From NCBI GenBank assembly GCA_002305235.1, contig DBQL01000173.1, positions 4,620 through 12,249 of the forward strand: DNA of 7,630 nucleotides, read 5' to 3'. This DNA comes from Prevotella sp. UBA1395 (GTDB lineage: Bacteria; Bacteroidota; Bacteroidia; Bacteroidales; Bacteroidaceae). The first letter of the stretch is position 1. Each line of letters opens with the position of its first letter. A program made the translations under genes and the position numbers. Below are positions 6,999 through 7,630 of this stretch, one piece after another. The notes below the pieces were generated by a model that ran no database searches, had not been told where the DNA came from, and saw nothing but the letters and a program-made list of their open reading frames with translations.

Positions 6999-7288
6999 TG
7001 TCATCGCTTACCGCCCCCGGCATGTCGCATTGTCGTCGAAACCATAGTTTCTATATATAATAAGGTAAAGCAGTCGCGAATAGGCCGGCACGCCGCAATA
7101 CCATGACCGGCTCACCCCGCAACAATGAAAATTCAACATGAAACATCTTGATAAAAACCGCCCGACAAGCCCATAGCAGCCGTTGCGACGATAAAACGGG
7201 CGTGAAATCGCGCAAAAAACGGATTTCAAGAAAACACTGACACACAGACGATTGAAAAATCAAGACAATATACACGTTCTGCGATCAG

Positions 7289-7353
7289 ATAGTAATCGGC
7301 TCGCGATTACTATTTATTCGCGTTGCGATTACTATTCATTCGCGACGCGATTA
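7289..7353. repeat. Degenerate 22-bp tandem repeat with an inverted first copy
   Basis: Units begin at 7303, 7325 and 7347, each with GCGATTA. The first two share GCGATTACTATT and ATTCGCG, differing by one base over 20 (T or C at the thirteenth position), and the third is cut after 7 bases. Just before them, ATAGTAATCG at 7289-7298 is the exact reverse complement of 7304-7313, a 10-bp stem with a 5-base loop. TCGCG-A-CGCGA at 7340-7350 is a perfect small palindrome. It is not a CRISPR: the units abut with only 2-base joins and there are no unique spacers. Its role is unknown. Confidence 0.8.
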
Positions 7354-7368
7354 AGGCTTAAAACTCGG

Positions 7369-7387
7369 GCAAAAACACCGTTTTTGC
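7369..7387. repeat. Perfect 8-bp inverted repeat with 3-base loop
   Basis: GCAAAAAC at 7369-7376 and GTTTTTGC at 7380-7387 enclose ACC. It could fold as a hairpin on either strand. On the minus strand it would be a weak terminator-like structure about 140 bases after the WYL-like stop, but no clean T-run follows, so I do not call it a terminator. Confidence 0.45.
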
Positions 7388-7528
7388 GATAAAAAGACGA
7401 TTTGAACACGATGAAACGCACATTTGCACGGTGCACAATACGGTTTTTGACCCACGGAAACCGCAATCCGAATGCTGTTTCACCTGATAAAGAAGATGAA
7501 AAAAACAGAGAAAAAACATGACACGCCC

Positions 7529-7630
7529 TCAGTCGTGCAATCCGGCCATCCGGCGAATCTTCGCGTCCAAGAACTGTCGAAGACCATCGTCTTCGAGCAC
7601 TTCAACCTCATCGTAGAGGCCGAGGATGAA
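7529..7630 (-). CDS. C-terminal end of a probable WYL-domain transcriptional regulator (cut by the right edge)
   Basis: A minus-strand frame is open from the right edge to a TGA at 7531-7529 and encodes 33 residues. DEVEVLEDDGLRQFLDAKIR followed by RMAGLHD matches the pattern at the end of WYL/WCX regulators: a beta strand with 'G..VEVLEP', then a helix 'LR..I...I..M' and a short tail. Such proteins carry an N-terminal winged helix-turn-helix and a WYL domain that senses a ligand, and they often regulate neighbouring genes. Only the tail is visible, so the DNA-binding part, length and start are unknown. It points the same way as the susC operon but is separated by 763 bases, so co-transcription is unlikely. 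The alternative is an unrelated protein with a similar amphipathic tail. Confidence 0.6.
   Translation of the reverse strand, partial: FILGLYDEVEVLEDDGLRQFLDAKIRRMAGLHD

Larger units (their letters stand above)
6766..7528. other. 763-base gap between the WYL-like gene and the susC operon
   Basis: I see no convincing protein-coding gene here. The part next to susC (about 6770-7000) is clearly AT-rich and holds the promoter plus several short repeats. From about 7005 the composition shifts to near 50% GC, with many CG-rich hexamers and small inverted repeats. Examples are CGCCCG at 7159-7164 with its complement at 7197-7202, and TGAAATC at 7203-7209 with its complement at 7222-7228. The short minus-strand open frames at 7008-7275 overlap one another in two frames, are rich in Cys and Arg, and match no family I know. 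A small RNA, an unmapped promoter for a distant regulator, or remains of a decayed gene are all possible. Confidence 0.6.

Noticed and set aside
7008..7275. Two overlapping short minus-strand frames (73-74 codons)
   Set aside because: They occupy the same DNA in different frames, are Cys/Arg/aromatic-rich in an unstructured way and resemble no family, so neither can be supported as a gene.
7289..7353. Possible CRISPR array
   Set aside because: The 22-bp units join with 2-base gaps and have no unique spacers of 25-40 bases. No cas gene is visible.
7425..7435. Palindrome TGCAC-G-GTGCA
   Set aside because: A perfect but short 11-base palindrome with no partner copies or link to a promoter, so it is not worth calling as an operator.

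Overview
This is a Bacteroidota window, most likely from the order Bacteroidales and possibly a Prevotella-like genus. The genus is a guess from protein style. The evidence for the phylum is a SusC/SusD outer-membrane pair, lipoproteins with acidic residues just after the lipobox cysteine, and a promoter of the Bacteroides TTTG / TAnnTTTG type. All recognisable genes lie on the minus strand, so transcription runs from high to low coordinates.

Layout in transcription order: (1) 7630-7529, the last 33 residues of a protein that looks like the C-terminal end of a WYL-domain transcriptional regulator. (2) 7528-6766, a 763-base gap with no convincing gene. It holds a degenerate 22-bp tandem repeat with an inverted copy (7289-7353), several small inverted repeats, and an AT-rich promoter region (about 6780-7000) with a well-spaced promoter. 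(3) 6765-843, a tight four-gene operon with gaps of 12 to 18 bases: a SusC/RagA-type TonB-dependent transporter, a SusD/RagB-type lipoprotein, a lipoprotein with an Ig-like domain, and a small lipoprotein of the 'lipid-binding putative hydrolase' family. A strong intrinsic terminator at 761-800 ends the operon. (4) 597-1, the N-terminal 199 residues of a secreted M6-family metalloprotease. It runs off the left edge and has its own candidate promoter.

The four operon genes probably form one outer-membrane uptake complex. SusC is the TonB-driven barrel, SusD is the lid that captures substrate, and the two small lipoproteins are surface accessory subunits. Gene order and sizes resemble, from memory, the four-component BT2261-BT2264 system of Bacteroides thetaiotaomicron, whose SusCD pair was seen with bound peptides. 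No glycoside hydrolase, polysaccharide lyase or sulfatase is visible, and a secreted peptidase lies immediately downstream. Peptide uptake is therefore a more natural hypothesis than glycan uptake, but it remains inference. The least explained parts are the two accessory lipoproteins and the long structured region upstream of susC.
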